Shown here one piece after another: positions 10,995 through 22,085 of a stretch of DNA of 31,112 bases (positions are counted from its first letter, which is position 1; every line of letters begins with the position of its first letter). The stretch is from Euprymna scolopes (lineage: Eukaryota > Mollusca > Cephalopoda > Sepiida > Sepiolidae): the NCBI GenBank assembly GCA_024364805.1, contig CM044514.1, forward strand, positions 11,787,393 through 11,818,504, read 5' to 3'. The notes under the pieces were generated by a model. It was not told the origin of the DNA, did not search any database, and saw only the letters and a list, made by a program, of their open reading frames with translations. The translations under genes and the position numbers were made by a program.

Positions 10995-12511
10995 CCGAAT
11001 GGTTAATTATAGGCATAGACCGATTCATACCATCTAAAAAATTCCAACAAAGACCTAACAGCCAGCCATGGTTCTCCCCAGAATGTGCTGCTGCCATCGT
11101 GCACAGAAATTGCTTTTTCCATAGCTACCAACGTAATAGATGCACTGAGACTAAAGCTGCTTTCAGGAACGCCAGCAACCACTGTAAAAGAGTAATAAAG
11201 AATGCAAGAGAGCTATATGCTCAGTCTGTTAAATCCAAAGTAGCTGATCAGTGGCTTGGTTCCCACCAGTTTTGGCAAAATAGGATCCTGAACAGAAGTG
11301 TGTGTTCTATCCCAACCATTATCAATGGACCAGAGGTCATCTCGTCAGCATCAGACAAGGCCAAACTATTAGCAAAGAACTTTGCAGCTAATTCTACTCT
11401 ATGCGACGAAGGCCATCAACTCCCTATATTTCCTCCTATAACACAGGACATGCTAGATAACATACAAATATCTGTGCATGAGGTTGCCAAGCTAATCAAG
11501 AACCTTGATTCCAGTAAAGCAACTGGCCCTGACGGCATCCCAATTATAGTGTTAAAAAAGCTTCAACCAGAACTTGCTTCCATACTTACGAAACTGTTTA
11601 AACGTTGCCTTAAGGAGAAGTGCTTTCCAACACCCTGGAAAACCTCATCAGTATGCCCTGTATTTAAGAATTCAGGTGATAAGTCATCTCCCTCTCAGTA
11701 CAGACCAATAAGTCTCCTGTGTGTCATGAGTAAGTTGTTGGAATCCATATTAAATAGAAAAATAGTCAACCACCTCAGCAGAAATAACCTTAATAGTGAC
11801 ACGCAATATGGTTTCTGTTCTGCAAGATCTACCACAGATGTGCTAACGATTATATCTCATAGGATTAGTGAATCTCTTGACAAAGGCTTCCTTTCTAGGG
11901 CAATTGCTCTTGACATATCAAAGGCCTTCAATAAGGTATGGTGTAAAGGCCTACTTCACAAGATTTCCAGCTACGGTATAACTGGAAATGTTTTCTCAAT
12001 CATTAAATCATTTCTCTCTGATAGGCTCATAAGAGTAGTGGTCGATGGACAAAAATCAGAGGCGTGCAGTATTAATGCTGGAGTCCCTCAGGGGTCCATC
12101 CTGGGCCCAACTCGCTTCCTGATCTACATCAATGATCTCCCTAAACACATACTTTAATCATTCGTTGACATCTATGCTGATGACACGACCATCTACGGCA
12201 ACACATCAAAGGCTGTAAATGACAAAGTTCTCTATGATTCTCTCTCCTCTGATCTCGTGCGTGTGGTTCAGTGGGGGAAGACGTGGCTGGTTACCTTTAA
12301 TGCATCTAAAACCAAACTCCTATCTTTACATCATTACCACTCTGATCCCCATCTGGCATCAATTGAAATGGATGGCTCTCGTCTAGGAGAAGCACCATGT
12401 TTTGACAAGCTTCTGGGCTTGACCTTTACTTCTGATCTGAAATGGAACACGTACATCAAGTCTGTTGCCAAGGTCGCTGGAAAGATGGTGGGATCCTTCT
12501 ACTGCTCCTGA
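10976..12511 (+). pseudogene. LINE reverse transcriptase, one internal stop and missing C-terminus
   Basis: Reverse transcriptase for target-primed retrotransposition. The frame is open from 10976 to 12154, has a single TAA (12155-12157), then continues in the same frame to a stop at 12509-12511. Motifs in order: SSKATGPDGIP, SSPSQYRPISLLCVMSKLLE, TQYGFCSARSTTDVL, ALDISKAFNKVW, AGVPQGSILGPTRFLIYIND, then YADDTTIYG after the stop, and WLVTFNASKTKLL. The catalytic Asp residues (ALDIS and YADD) are present. The stop falls just before YADD, so no complete enzyme is made. The reading ends at KMVGSFYCS, where relatives continue with the connector region. Only one stop in about 510 codons suggests a fairly young copy. 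Confidence 0.85.
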
Positions 12512-12643
12512 TTTAATTTCTAAACTTATTTGTTATTGTTAAATTAGTAACTATTTCTTGTTAAATTTTCGCGTCATTCGCTGCATAAAAAATGTGTTAA
12601 ATAAAGAATAATGGGATGTGTCCAACACTTATTTTCCCCACTG
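12512..12643 (-). mobile_element. Tc1/mariner-type terminus abutting the LINE
   Basis: On the minus strand the sequence begins CAGTGGGGAAAATAAGTGTT immediately inside a TA (12644-12645). This is the classic form of a Tc1-type terminal inverted repeat. About 130 bp of AT-rich sequence separates it from the last LINE codon. No matching second terminus is obvious inside the LINE, so this is either one end of a truncated element or the flank of an insertion that cost the LINE its 3' end. Confidence 0.5.
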
Positions 12644-12645
12644 TA

Positions 12646-13386
12646 TATATAAAATTTGTATATTGTTGAGAGATATGGTGGATGGACAAACGTTCGGAAT
12701 AACTATTTTGATTAGAACTGAGAATTTTGGCAGAATTGTTTAATAAAATGTCAGTTCGGTTGAGCTAACAAGCCAATTAGGGATGAATTAAAGAATGATC
12801 TCTGGTGAACCCAAAGTATCGACAGATCATGAGAGCCAAAAGTCCTTCAAGCCTAATTTAAATGCGAGAAGCATGGAATTAGCATTTGACCAATCGCCTT
12901 CCAATGGAGAGTCATGTGGTAGACTTTGACGAGTTATCAATAGGAGATGAGTCTTACAGACCCCCCACCCACCCATCCCCTCACTCAATATAAAAAGGGT
13001 TGTACGCACGTTTTTAACCAGTTTTAACACAAGTTCCAGTTCAGTTACAGGGCAATGGTAGAGAGCTAAGCAGACAGCCTTAGGCAGAAGCAGAACCAGC
13101 CAAAATGAAAAGCTGACCATATTTTGGAGTCTTCTAAAGAAGCAAAGGTGATTACTCAAAAACCCTCACTCTGATAAGAAGCTCTTATGAATGAGAAACA
13201 GAAGGATTGATGAACTGACAAACCAGTTCCTGCAAGAAAAGTAACAAGCTAACAATTTCAAATACTCAAAATTCTGATCAAGATCTTTTTTAAGCAAAAC
13301 GAAGAATTTAATTGTGGTATCTGCTAGGAAAAGAGAAGAAAATAAAATAAAGAAATTAAACTGCTACAACAATTTTGTTAACAATT
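12646..13386. promoter_or_regulatory. Promoter-like segment, possibly an old solo LTR
   Basis: Two CCAAT boxes (12890-12894 and 12901-12905) lie upstream of a TATAAAAAG box (12989-12997), then an initiator-like CAGTTCAGTTACAG near 13032-13048. Spacing of about 85-100 bp from CCAAT to TATA is typical of RNA polymerase II promoters. No open frame of note follows. The same layout is found in Gypsy-type LTRs, so an old solo LTR is as likely as a host promoter. No boundaries could be fixed. Confidence 0.3.
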
Positions 13387-13402
13387 AGAGAGAGAGAGAG
13401 AC

Positions 13403-13462
<60 letters not shown>
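13387..13462 (+). repeat. (AG)n microsatellite
   Basis: About 76 bases of AG repeat with two ACAG interruptions near 13400-13410. Open frames through it (RERERE and SLSLSL) are artefacts of the repeat. Confidence 0.97.
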
Positions 13463-13464
<2 letters not shown>

Positions 13465-14613
13465 AAAGGAATCCCCCCTCTCTCTCACATAACTAGCAAT
13501 TACTGCTGTGCAAGCTTGGTAACCGAGAGAAGGAAAGAAAAAGGACACGTGAACAACTTTATGTCTTATTTCTTTTTGTTTTATCATTATTATTTTGTTA
13601 AACTATATATATTTTTTTAATCATAGTTCCATGAAACGGTTTCAAAAAAAGGCCAAATTTGGCCTTAAAACGGTCAAATTTAAACAAATATGGCGGCTAC
13701 ATTCTGTGGTGTCGAATGTTGTACATCTAATAAAAAAATGATAAAAAAAATAATAAAAATGAAACCTTTTCTGATTTTATTTCAGCCTTTGGGCCTAACC
13801 ATGTATTTTATATATAATTTTTTTATGGTTTTATGTCTGTCAAATAATTTACGCACCCCTAACTACAAATTAACCTAAATTTATTTTGAAAAATAAAATT
13901 TAAAATCTCTTATTCACTTTAATATAAAACGCTCAACACGAACGAAAACAATCGAAAATGGATTTTTTTTCTTCCACTCTTTATTAGTGTTGAAGGTTTT
14001 CTTACCTCGACCCCTCCCTCCAATTTTGATCCGATTTGCTGACTAAATTAGCAAGGATACTTTTAAGAGAAATTAATGAAATCTAGGTGAAGAAAATGCT
14101 ATTCCAATCTTCAGTGTGATAGACCAAAGAAAATTATATTTTACATGCTTTTAGGCCCTTATTTTTTTTTTTTTTTTTTAAACATATCTGGAGGAAGCAT
14201 CATACCGAATGACTAAAAAATTTTATACACATAAAATAATTGGGGAAAACGGTAGTCTTTGCACCCTTTGCCAATGAAGAAGAAAAAAGACTATTCCATG
14301 TAAATAACCTAAAAAAAAGTCGATGGTAAGAAGAAATTAAAAGAAAAAAAAAAAGGTTAGACTTTCAAATAAGGGGTAAATTCTGCATATAAAGGAGTGG
14401 TCCTTAAAAATGCTTTCTGGTTTGGAAGTGGGTGATCATTAGCGCCTGGTAGTCCGGATGTGGATGATCAACCTTCATTAAAAAATAATCTAATAGTTTC
14501 CTTTTTAATGTACCTATTTACATTGCCTCAGCGCAGGAGAGTTAGACACCAGGGACGTTAAACTCATTTTTTGTTTACGATCTAGCTGTGCCCAAATCAG
14601 AAAAAGAGGGGGA

Positions 14614-14617
<4 letters not shown>
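13463..14617. other. AT-rich gene-free stretch
   Basis: Contains a perfect 18-bp palindrome AAGGCCAAATTTGGCCTT at 13649-13666 and a T tract at about 14162-14180. No gene recognised. Confidence 0.4.

Positions 14618-14679
<62 letters not shown>
14618..14679 (+). repeat. (GA)n microsatellite
   Basis: About 60 bases of uninterrupted GA, flanked by purine-rich sequence on both sides (about 14600-14705). Confidence 0.97.
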
Positions 14680-14682
<3 letters not shown>

Positions 14683-14705
14683 AGATAGAGGGAAAGAAAG
14701 GGGGA

Positions 14706-15134
14706 AACAAAGGCATTGCATAATGAATGTCAACAACGTGCAGCATTGTATTAAGAAATGCCTGACAACAACGACAACCTTAGCAGCCGCATCCAGTAAG
14801 GATGAGAGAACCCTAATATTTCGACTGCTTAACATAAATAATCTCTGTAAAATGTCTGTGCGTATTTCCCACCTATATGTAACTTTAATACACAGGATTT
14901 TTTTTTTTTACTCATAATCGGTTGAAAAACCAAACGAGTTTTTTAGAATTATATTTTGTTATTACGATTAACGTAATTACGATTATAAAAAAAACATGTA
15001 GTACATGTAGTATATATTCTATAAATTATATTTCAAATTTTAACAAATATTAAGCCCAATAAAAGTGAATTTTCATTTTCAGGGCATCATTCCAAAACTA
15101 AAAGATATGACTTAAATAATTGATAACGAATGAG

Positions 15135-15136
<2 letters not shown>
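14706..15136. other. Gene-free stretch
   Basis: Between the GA and TA tracts. AT-rich, with a short direct repeat of GTAGTACAT near 14998-15012. Nothing else recognised. Confidence 0.4.

Positions 15137-15195
<59 letters not shown>
15137..15195. repeat. (TA)n microsatellite
   Basis: About 58 bases of perfect TA repeat, which is self-complementary and can form a cruciform. Confidence 0.97.
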
Positions 15196-15198
<3 letters not shown>

Positions 15199-15250
15199 GA
15201 TTATATTTTTAATTATTTTCTCTAAACATTCCAAGCGGCAATAGGTCTCT

Positions 15251-15270
15251 ACCCGGACAACGCCAACAGG
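15251..15270 (-). repeat. CCCGG-core repeat (minus strand)
   Basis: The minus strand reads CCTGTTGGCGTTGTCCGGGT, the same core as at 2441-2457. It lies between a TA tract and a GA tract. Confidence 0.45.
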
Positions 15271-15325
15271 TATTCAATTAACACAATTTATAATATCAAC
15301 AAGACATGACGAATAATAAAAATGC

Positions 15326-15458
15326 GGAGAGAGAGAGAGAGAGAGAAGGGGAGAGAGAGAGAGAGAAGGGGGGAGAGAGAAGGGGGGAGAGAGAGAGAAG
15401 GGGGGAGAGAGAGAGAAGGGGGAGAGAGAGAGAAAGAGAGAGAGAAAGAGAGGAGGAG
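15326..15458 (+). repeat. Compound GA / G-run repeat
   Basis: GA blocks of 6-18 bases alternate with AAGGGG to AAGGGGGG, five G runs of four or more bases in all. It reads as a young higher-order array of 14-22-bp units within a GA microsatellite. Open frames here are artefacts. Confidence 0.95.
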
Positions 15459-16054
15459 ATGCATTTTTTTCTCCAAAGAGAAGTATTTTACGCGATGGCT
15501 AAGGTTTGAAAGCGGTAGTTTGAAGAATAAAAACTGAGCCGGCATGCACACAAGCGTCGCATGCAACAAAAAGCAGGTGCAGCAAGCCTGTTGCTATGGG
15601 AGACTGCAAATCAAACTTGGAATCAATTCACCACACACCTCATATAGATTTCATTATTTGAAGAGCAAGAGGACAATAGACAACACCGTTTCATTGCATA
15701 TTTAAGTACATGATTCTCGCGGAGGGGGGGCAGGAGGAGCTTGAATGGTTTTGAATAAAATGTACAAAAAACACACACATGAACAAATCGACGTTTAACT
15801 AATACCTGTTCCATTATTTGTTTTCGATAAATTTAGCAGCTCAGACGATGAACTTCCACAGTAATATCATTATTAAAAGGATTAGTCAGGCTCATTTTTT
15901 TAATAATAAAAACAAAACATTTCAATAGTCTTCTGATTGTTTTTCTTCATCTCTCATCATACACATATACCGATATTTTGTTAAATATTTTTCATGCCTA
16001 CAGACGGCAATATTCCATGCTTACGCAATCATCAGTGCAGGAACGACAATTATT
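15459..16054. other. Gene-free stretch
   Basis: No gene or repeat recognised. A run of eight G lies near 15723-15730. Confidence 0.4.
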
Positions 16055-16140
16055 GCCAATCGGGAGATTCGAACCCAGTCACAATGACACCCTTGACTTT
16101 GTAGACTAGTATTCTACCTCCAGGCTACCAGAAATTAATA
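16055..16140 (-). repeat. tRNA-derived SINE head
   Basis: On the minus strand, an A-box-like TGGTAGCCTGGAGG (16117-16130) is followed by a B-box GGGTTCGAATC (16066-16076), the internal RNA polymerase III promoter of tRNA genes. The ends do not pair into an acceptor stem and the spacing is slightly long, so this is a tRNA-derived SINE or a tRNA pseudogene, not a working tRNA. Confidence 0.55.
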
Positions 16141-17080
16141 CAGGAGTTGAGGGAAATTATGTATATATACTAGACCAGCAGACATGTATACTAAACAGTA
16201 AGAGAGCATTCAACAACAGGAAGTCGGAATATTGTATTTAGGTTGACCTGCTTTTTCCTTGATTCTCTAAACAGGACTCAAGTCTATTTTCTTAAGGGGG
16301 CTTATAACGACAATATTTTTATACCAATGGTTTTTATCTGCGTAAAACTAATAGAAACAAAAGCCTATCATATTTAGATAAAGAAAGCATTAACTTAGCA
16401 TATGAAAGTGTGGTTAAAGAAATCATATCGAAAGTTTATGGAAAAAGACAATTGAAAATAAAAAATAAAAAAATGTAATATGACTGCATCTTTTCCTCGA
16501 ATAAACATTTTGTTGGCAGAAGATATTAAAATTATCAGAAATGTCTAAAGACCAACTAAAAGACACATATTATAAACTAAATTACTGATTTGGAAATCTG
16601 AGCTTTACAATGAATTTTCAATTTCCGTCTTTTTTTTTTCTTCATTTACTTATTTTCAGACTTCTACCAAGAGTTGCCTTTAATTTCTGTTCTGTTCTCA
16701 GTCGAAGAAGGAAAAAACATTCTCGGTTGTTTCCTATTTTAGTTCAAGGAATTATTTATACCTTCGTTTCCTTTAGTCCTCATATTCCATGAGCGATGTC
16801 TGACAAAGGAGGAAGAATTGCCGTTTTCTGGATCGAAATCTATTCATTTAACACTTATCATTGACTAGTTTTGATCTTTGGCATTTTCTTTTCTTAGCTC
16901 CTTACATCAAATGGCTTTATACCTTGTTTGGAAGGATTTTCATAAAAAAATTCTTGTGCCTGTATGTTTCTTGCTTATACATAACTTTGGTAAATACATC
17001 ATTAAAAAATATTGAACTAAAAAAAAAAAAAAGACAAAAATAGCGAAGAACATAAGCAAAACAAAACTGAAAGTAAACAA
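16141..17080. other. AT-rich gene-free stretch
   Basis: No gene recognised. Two 60-codon open frames (16610-16792, 16861-17043) are low-complexity Phe/Leu-rich translations of T-rich DNA. Confidence 0.4.
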
Positions 17081-17104
17081 AGTTCTGGGCAACACCGGGT
17101 AGAT
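17081..17104 (-). repeat. CCCGG-core repeat (minus strand)
   Basis: The minus strand reads TACCCGGTGTTGCCCAGAAC, the closest match in the window to a full CCCGG-xGTTG-CCC core. Confidence 0.5.
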
Positions 17105-17519
17105 ATATACAAATAAATAATATGGCGATATGATTTCAATAGTAAAAATAGATCAATAAGAAAATAATTTAGATCCTCATTCTGAACTTGTATTTTGGTG
17201 GAATAATTTTGAATAGATGTGAATAGTAAATAAATTGAAAAAAAAAAATACTAAAGAAATGAAAATGCTTTCCATTTCTTACACTAACAAGTAACTTTTT
17301 TTTATCTCTAGGATTATTTACTATTTACAGGCATTTCTGGGTAACCTTACTGGTTGTGTAATAATATCTATTTTTTTATTTTTGATTCATTATATTTTTT
17401 AGTTTCTTAAGTTGCATCATATTTGCTTTGTCGAAATGTTGATCTGGAGAGAATGACCGAAAGGATCCATGGCTGAAAACCAGAATGAGTCATAATGATG
17501 AGTTGTATTTTACTTGTAA

Positions 17520-18495
17520 GATGTATACGCACGGATAAAAATGGAAGGGAAAGAAGAAAATGAGAAAGAGAGGGGGTCGAGGGGATGGAAAGAAGAAAAT
17601 GAAAGAGAAAAAGGGTGGAAAAAAGAAAATGAGAGAGAGAGAGAGAGAGAGTGAAAAAAAAAGAGAGAGAAGGTGAAAAAAAAAGAGAAAGAGGGCGAAA
17701 AAAGAGAGAAAGAGGGTGAAAATAAAGAAAATGAGAGAAAGAGGATGAAAAAAAAAGAAAAATAGAGAGAGAGACGGTGGAAAGAAGAAAATGAGAGAGA
17801 GAGNNNNNNNNNNNNNNNNNNNNNNNNNNNNNNNNNNNNNNNNNNNNNNNNNNNNNNNNNNNNNNNNNNNNNNNNNNNNNNNNNNNNNNNNNNNNNNNNN
17901 NNNNNNNNNNNNNNNNNNNNNNNNNNNNNNNNNNNNNNNNNNNNNNNNNNNNNNNNNNNNNNNNNNNNNNNNNNNNNNNNNNNNNNNNNNNNNNNNNNNN
18001 NNNNNNNNNNNNNNNNNNNNNNNNNNNNNNNNNNNNNNNNNNNNNNNNNNNNNNNNNNNNNNNNNNNNNNNNNNNNNNNNNNNNNNNNNNNNNNNNNNNN
18101 NNNNNNNNNNNNNNNNNNNNNNNNNNNNNNNNNNNNNNNNNNNNNNNNNNNNNNNNNNNNNNNNNNNNNNNNNNNNNNNNNNNNNNNNNNNNNNNNNNNN
18201 NNNNNNNNNNNNNNNNNNNNNNNNNNNNNNNNNNNNNNNNNNNNNNNNNNNNNNNNNNNNNNNNNNNNNNNNNNNNNNNNNNNNNNNNNNNNNNNNNNNN
18301 NNNNNNNNNNNNNNNNNNNNNNNNNNNNNNNNNNNNNNNNNNNNNNNNNNNNNNNNNNNNNNNNNNNNNNNNNNNNNNNNNNNNNNNNNNNNNNNNNNNN
18401 NNNNNNNNNNNNNNNNNNNGAGAGAGAGAGGGTGGAAAGAAGAAAATGAGAGAGAGAGAAAGAGAAAGTGAGGGTGGAAAAGAGAAATTGAGAAA
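17520..18495 (+). repeat. GA-rich minisatellite spanning an assembly gap
   Basis: Purine-only units of about 25-45 bp, each of the form GGTGGAAAGAAGAAAATGAG followed by a variable GA block, repeat on both sides of 616 N (17804-18419). The same unit resumes directly after the gap, so the gap lies inside the array and its true length is unknown. The long open frames through this region are artefacts. Confidence 0.92.
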
Positions 18496-18858
18496 TTAAT
18501 CACATGTCCATCCTTTCATAGTCACCACTTATGACCTGACATTAGATTGTACAGCCATTATCTCATAATAAAAATGCCGTCAAATAATGACGTTAATTAA
18601 ACAAGTACGTTCTTTGACCAGCTAGCTCAATTAGAGAGATAGAGAGGAGACTTGTATACTTTGCGTTCAGTTAACATTTCTATCTAGAAGAGCAGTCTTG
18701 TAATTGTCCAAAGAATTTTTTTTTTTTTTTTTTTTTACTTATTTCTTTAACAGAATCAAACAATGAAGTTTTCAGGCAACAAACAAGATTTGGTCGAAAC
18801 AGATCCATGTTGAAGTCGATGTGACATAATGACGTTATTCAACTTCAGGTGGTATATA
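18496..18858. other. Gene-free stretch
   Basis: AT-rich, with a T tract at about 18717-18736. Nothing recognised. Confidence 0.4.
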
Positions 18859-19062
18859 TCAGGTGCTTTAAATAAGTTTGCAGACATTTTTGTACAGGCA
18901 TTTAAAATTGTTGTAGACTCTTGAAAATGCAGTATGTTATTGCTATACATCTTATGAGATGACTGACCAATTTTTATGATTTTAGGTTCAAATGAACAGC
19001 TACAACAAGAATTAGAATACATCCTACTAAAGCCTGATTGTCACAGTTGGTGAATTTCAAAA

Positions 19063-19520
19063 ATGCAATCTGGACGAGAGGATACTTTAGAAGGACGATA
19101 TGCAATGAAATTCTGTTTTAAACTTGGGAAAAAATGCCACAGATGTATGGAATGCTTCATATTAGTTTTGGACCATCTTGCATGAATCGAGTATCAGTTT
19201 TTGAGTAGCATAAGAGATTCAAGGAAGGCAGGGAGTCTGTGAGGTATAATAAAAGGTGTGAGAAGAGTAAAGAAGTGAAAACACTAGAGTGGATTGACCA
19301 AATAAAGAATTTCATGGATAAGGACCGTCATGTGTCTACAGAGACAATAAGTGCGCAGTTTGATGTCAGTGTGGGAACTGTACACACAATTATTCATAAG
19401 GAACTGAAGATGTGGAAGATTTGCATGAATGCACCAGTCTATAACTCCTTTCTTGTCACAGACTATTTGACCAAGACGAGGATCAAGACAGTTTCTCACC
19501 CTCCCTATAATCCAGACCTT
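19063..19520 (+). pseudogene. Mariner (SETMAR-type) transposase remnant, copy 2
   Basis: The N-terminal HTH begins near 19063: EGRYAMKFCFKLGKNATD matches the family pattern of YAIKFCVKLGKSATE. FGPSCMN then appears after a frame change, followed by QIKNFMDKDRHVSTETISAQ and FDVSVGTVHTIIHKELKMWK (19239-19547 is open for 102 codons). MWKIC is joined to NAPVYNS, then SFLVTDYLTKTRIKTV and HPPYNPDL. The catalytic block between MWKIC and NAP is absent, exactly as in copy 1. The coding sequence is cut off after PPYNPDL by the inserted copia fossil. It cannot be active. Confidence 0.8.
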
Positions 19521-20378
19521 GTGTTACGTAAAGGTGTTATTATTTGATGAAAGTTCTTTTGTTATTCATGTTAAGTAGAGTAAGTCTTAGAGTGATAGAC
19601 AGTCTTAGGAGAGATTAGAGTCTTAATCATGTTGCTGGAAGAGATGGAGACATTAACAGTATATATAAAGACACTTTAAGAGGTGATTCGATATCTAGAT
19701 AAATAGACCGAGAGATTGGCATTTATGCTTTTGACAGTTCTGTATGAAACGGGAGTGTTTATATAACATTTATAGTTTGACGCATATACTTTCTAACTCA
19801 TATTTTTTAGATGATGATTTTATCAAATGGTTCTTATACATAAATGGACAATACCTTTTCTCGTTGTAATGATGAACACAAAAGACGGCAGTTATGAAAA
19901 ACATGATGATCATTTATTTCTTCCATATGATCAGTCAATGGCTTTGCATCCAGGAATTCAAAGTTTCTTTACATCTTCTTCTAAAACCCTCTCGCTTCCA
20001 GACGGTGCCAAGGTTCGGTCTGAACCTCTCTTGACTCTTCAACTCCTCTTCCCTTGACTAACTTCGAACTCTTTCCTATATTGAGAAATCACGTGTGTCT
20101 GGCCAACGTGACTATAAATCATGTGTCATCAACATGCGCGATTTGCACGTTTTTTTAAACCATTTCTGATGACCAGGAAATTTCCCATTTTCCTTTGTTG
20201 TTTTATAAAGGAATTTAACCTACTTATCTAATTCATATAACCCATATTTTATTATGCATTCTTTCTAACAATATGCATAGTTTCCAGCCAAATTTGTATT
20301 TATTAAATATTTTATCAGAATCAACAATTTACTGGACATTCCATTTAAAACCTATTGTTCTTTAAAACTTATCTCCAG

Positions 20379-20389
20379 GGTTCGATTCC
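20379..20389 (+). promoter_or_regulatory. Isolated B-box (RNA polymerase III)
   Basis: GGTTCGATTCC is a perfect tRNA B-box, but no A-box was seen upstream at the usual distance. It is possibly the remains of a SINE inside the foreign segment. Confidence 0.3.
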
Positions 20390-20599
20390 CGTTTTATCTG
20401 ATTTTATTTTCATTTACTAATTCTCTTTATTTTTACTTACATGAAAACGGGACAAGCCTTTTCATGTAACACTTGCTCCCTATGACTTTTGGTCATCCCT
20501 AAGGAAAGATTATGAGTACACAACGAAAATAAACTGGAAATTGTGACCATTGGGTGGAATATCGAACCAGCTGCAGAAAATGAATGTTCACTGTTTATT

Positions 20600-22085
20600 A
20601 ATTGGGATGAGGTTGATATGTGGTGATAACTTTCCCAACAGAAGGAGATCATCAAGAACATATTTTCCTCACATCTGGACAAGAACAAGCGAAAGATGTG
20701 ATTGATGCAAAGCAAAAAGAAAGAAAAAACCTGAAAACTCATGAAGTATATGAATGTGTCCCTAACATGGGTGATAACAGAGAAAGGTAAGGATAGAAAA
20801 AAGATAACGAAGGTTTGTCTTGTAGCACATCGTTATGAAGAAAATTCACACAACCTAAAAAAAGACTCTCCAACATGCAGCCGTGAAGCTATGCGTCTTG
20901 TAATGTTAACATTAACTCCATTAAGAATTGGCAGGTGGAGACCCTTGATTTCACCTCAGCTTTTTGCAAAATGATATGCTGGAGAGAAGTATTTCTCACA
21001 CCACCATATGAGGCATGTCCAGAGTCACAAGTGTGGAAGCTGAAAAGATGTATTTATGCATTGAATGATGTTCCTCATTCATGGTATACGAGAGTTACTC
21101 AGGAATTAACTAAACTAAAAGGAATGGTAACTACATATGACACTGCACTGTTTCTTTGGCATGATTTGCCCGAGAACTCGATGGGTATTCTGGCAATGCA
21201 TGTAGATGACTTTATATTTTGTGGAAATGATTAAAAAAAAAAATGTGATTTCAGAATTAAAGAAAATATTCAAGGTTCGAATGCATGAAAATGGAACCTT
21301 CAAATTTCTGGAATTGTGCCTTAGGCAAACAGAAAATGGGATTATTATAAACCAAAACAATTGTGTCATTTCTTGAATAGATATAAAGAAAGGAAAATCT
21401 TAAGGAAAAATGATGAGCCGAGTGAAGAGAAGACAGATTTAAAAAGACTAAAAAGGTCAAATGATGTGGGTATCTACTCAGACTTGACCTTATGTATCAT
21501 TTGACGTGTGTAGAATGAGTAATACCGGAAATTCTCCTAAGGCGAAGTTACTTTTTGAAGCCAACAAGTCACTATTAAAGCTTAAATCAAAGACAGGTTC
21601 CATATCCTTTTCACAGCTTGGAAATCCTTCAGATTTGAGTGTAGTTTGCTATTCTGATTCTATCTATACCAGCTTGGAGGATGGTTCTTCACAGGGTGGA
21701 TTTATCATCTCTGTTTATCGTAAGATGAATAGACCGGCTCCTATATGCTAGTCATCAAAAAAATTGGATCAAGTAATAAAAAGCCCATTGGCGTCCGAGA
21801 CTCTTGCACTGAGTGAAGCTGCTGATGCAGGTGTATTGATAGTAGCCATGCTGCAAGAAAATTTTAGACTACCCAAGTTGCCTGAAGTACCTTGCAAAGC
21901 AAACGCATCTTTGCTAGAGACCTTAAAATCATCAAATCTTGTGACAGACGTTTGAGAGTTGATGCGGCCAGAATAAAGGAAATGTTGGTAAAGGAAGAAA
22001 TCCAAATTGAATGGATCATGGGACAGGAATAGGTCGCAAACTGTTAGACATGTTTGATGGAAGCTGCTACTAAAATTCTAAAAGA
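20600..22085 (+). mobile_element. Ty1/copia-type retrotransposon fossil
   Basis: Broken remnant of an LTR retrotransposon of the Ty1/copia superfamily, in the style of the small animal copia lineages. Recognisable parts, in order, are the reverse-transcriptase core (short motifs CIYALNDVPHSWYTRV and MHVDDFIFCGND, about 20690-21234) and RNase H (DGSSQGGFIISVYRK and LASETLALSEAAD, about 21500-22030). Gag and integrase were not recognised. The full insertion in the mariner may reach from about 19520 to about 22310, but I found no convincing pair of LTRs. The coding region carries several breaks and looks old. It must be younger than the mariner copy it splits. Confidence 0.75.

Larger units (their letters stand above)
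10170..12511 (+). mobile_element. Non-LTR retrotransposon (LINE), Jockey superfamily, 3'-truncated
   Basis: A LINE copies its own RNA into nicked DNA, using an APE-type endonuclease and a reverse transcriptase. Both domains are present in order. Endonuclease: FNIRGLRFNLPEVE and KPDIFFLSKTGIE near 10196-10300, GEFNIHNVEWL near 10604-10636, SSDHSVVSV near 10824-10850. Reverse transcriptase: from about 11515, with YADD near 12175. The coding sequence ends abruptly at 12511 in the thumb/connector region, where related proteins continue for another 100 or more residues. Loss of the 3' end is unusual, since LINE copies normally lose the 5' end. The protein style suggests the Jockey/CR1/L2/Daphne group; the exact clade is not certain. 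Confidence 0.85.

Noticed and set aside
13375-13620. Open frames of RERERE and SLSLSL through the GA tracts (also near 14575-14917 and 15288-15569)
   Set aside because: They are translations of dinucleotide repeats in every frame and carry no gene signal.
16055-16140. Working tRNA gene (also considered at 2539-2617, 23643-23735 and 29369-29430)
   Set aside because: A and B boxes are present, but no acceptor stem can be paired and the spacing or bases are off. SINE heads explain them better.
17490-18503. A 337-codon minus-strand frame and a 226-codon plus-strand frame
   Set aside because: Most of each is unknown residues from the N gap; the rest is translated GA-rich minisatellite.
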